From CAZLMF01 sp964560565 (GTDB lineage Bacteria > Bacillota > Clostridia > Oscillospirales > Ruminococcaceae): a stretch of 5,151 bases of DNA. A program made the position numbers and the translations under genes. The stretch spans positions 1-5,151 of the forward strand of contig CAZLMF010000103.1 in assembly GCA_964560565.1 (NCBI GenBank), written 5' to 3'. A model generated the notes under the pieces. The model had not been told where the DNA came from, searched no databases, and was given only the letters and a program-made list of their open reading frames with translations. Each line of letters opens with the position of its first letter. Within the stretch, counting starts at the first letter, position 1. Below, piece by piece: positions 5,092 through 5,151 of the stretch.

Positions 5092-5151
5092 ATGTTAGAA
5101 AGCTACATAAACATCTTAAAATTAAGAGAAAAGAGTGGTAGGTATGTACAG
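5092..5151 (+). CDS. Possible first codons of a gene cut by the right edge
   Basis: From ATG at 5092, 20 codons are open to the last base, reading MLESYINILKLREKSGRYVQ. The promoter at 5058-5066 points into it. The ribosome site is poor: GGGATG lies only 3 bases ahead. A rival start is ATG 5144 in another frame, preceded by GAGTGG (5133-5138) at a 5-base distance, for which the 5092 frame would just be leader. An inverted repeat (AGATGTT at 5090-5096 with AACATCT at 5110-5116) covers the first start. The product is not recognisable, and the call is a guess between the two starts. Confidence 0.25.
   Translation, partial: MLESYINILKLREKSGRYVQ

Overview
The window reads as chromosomal DNA of a low-GC Bacillota bacterium, most likely a clostridial lineage. 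This rests on AT-rich intergenic DNA, Shine-Dalgarno (SD) sites rich in AGG and GGG runs, GTG and TTG starts, textbook sigma-A-type promoters (several with an extended TG-N-TATAAT) and strong hairpin terminators. It is inference from style and protein families; no marker fixes the genus.

Left part (1-1401, minus strand): a two-gene unit read leftward from a near-consensus promoter (TTGACA, 17-base spacer, TAAAAT). The first gene encodes a LacI-family sugar-type repressor, interrupted by exactly 100 N. The second, 21-30 bases downstream, is an RluA-family 23S rRNA pseudouridine synthase that runs off the left edge. The visible repressor sequence implies that the N run hides much more than 100 bases.

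Middle (1525-2371, plus strand): a divergent gene with its own extended -10 promoter encodes a 207-residue class I SAM-dependent methyltransferase. Behind its stop, a further 38 codons stay open in the same frame and end against a perfect 17-bp terminator; they look like the tail of a lost gene.

2372-2902: a long AT-rich stretch with no convincing gene. It holds a leftward promoter that could make a roughly 280-nt RNA ending at the terminator behind the methyltransferase, and three good SD sites that each lead only into a tiny open frame.

Right part (2903-4851, plus strand): a monocistronic, full-length typA/bipA translational GTPase with a clear promoter, a TTG start that can be placed at 2974, and a strong terminator. 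It is visibly richer in GC than its surroundings. The last 300 bases hold a bulged hairpin, an extended -10 promoter and perhaps the first codons of another gene.

The genes share a loose theme of ribosome function (RluA modifies rRNA, TypA acts on the ribosome), but they are separate transcription units. I found no defence system, CRISPR array, tRNA, rRNA or insertion sequence, and no convincing new system. The best leads are the orphan leftward promoter with its matching terminator, the gene-tail remnant and the hidden part of the repressor.
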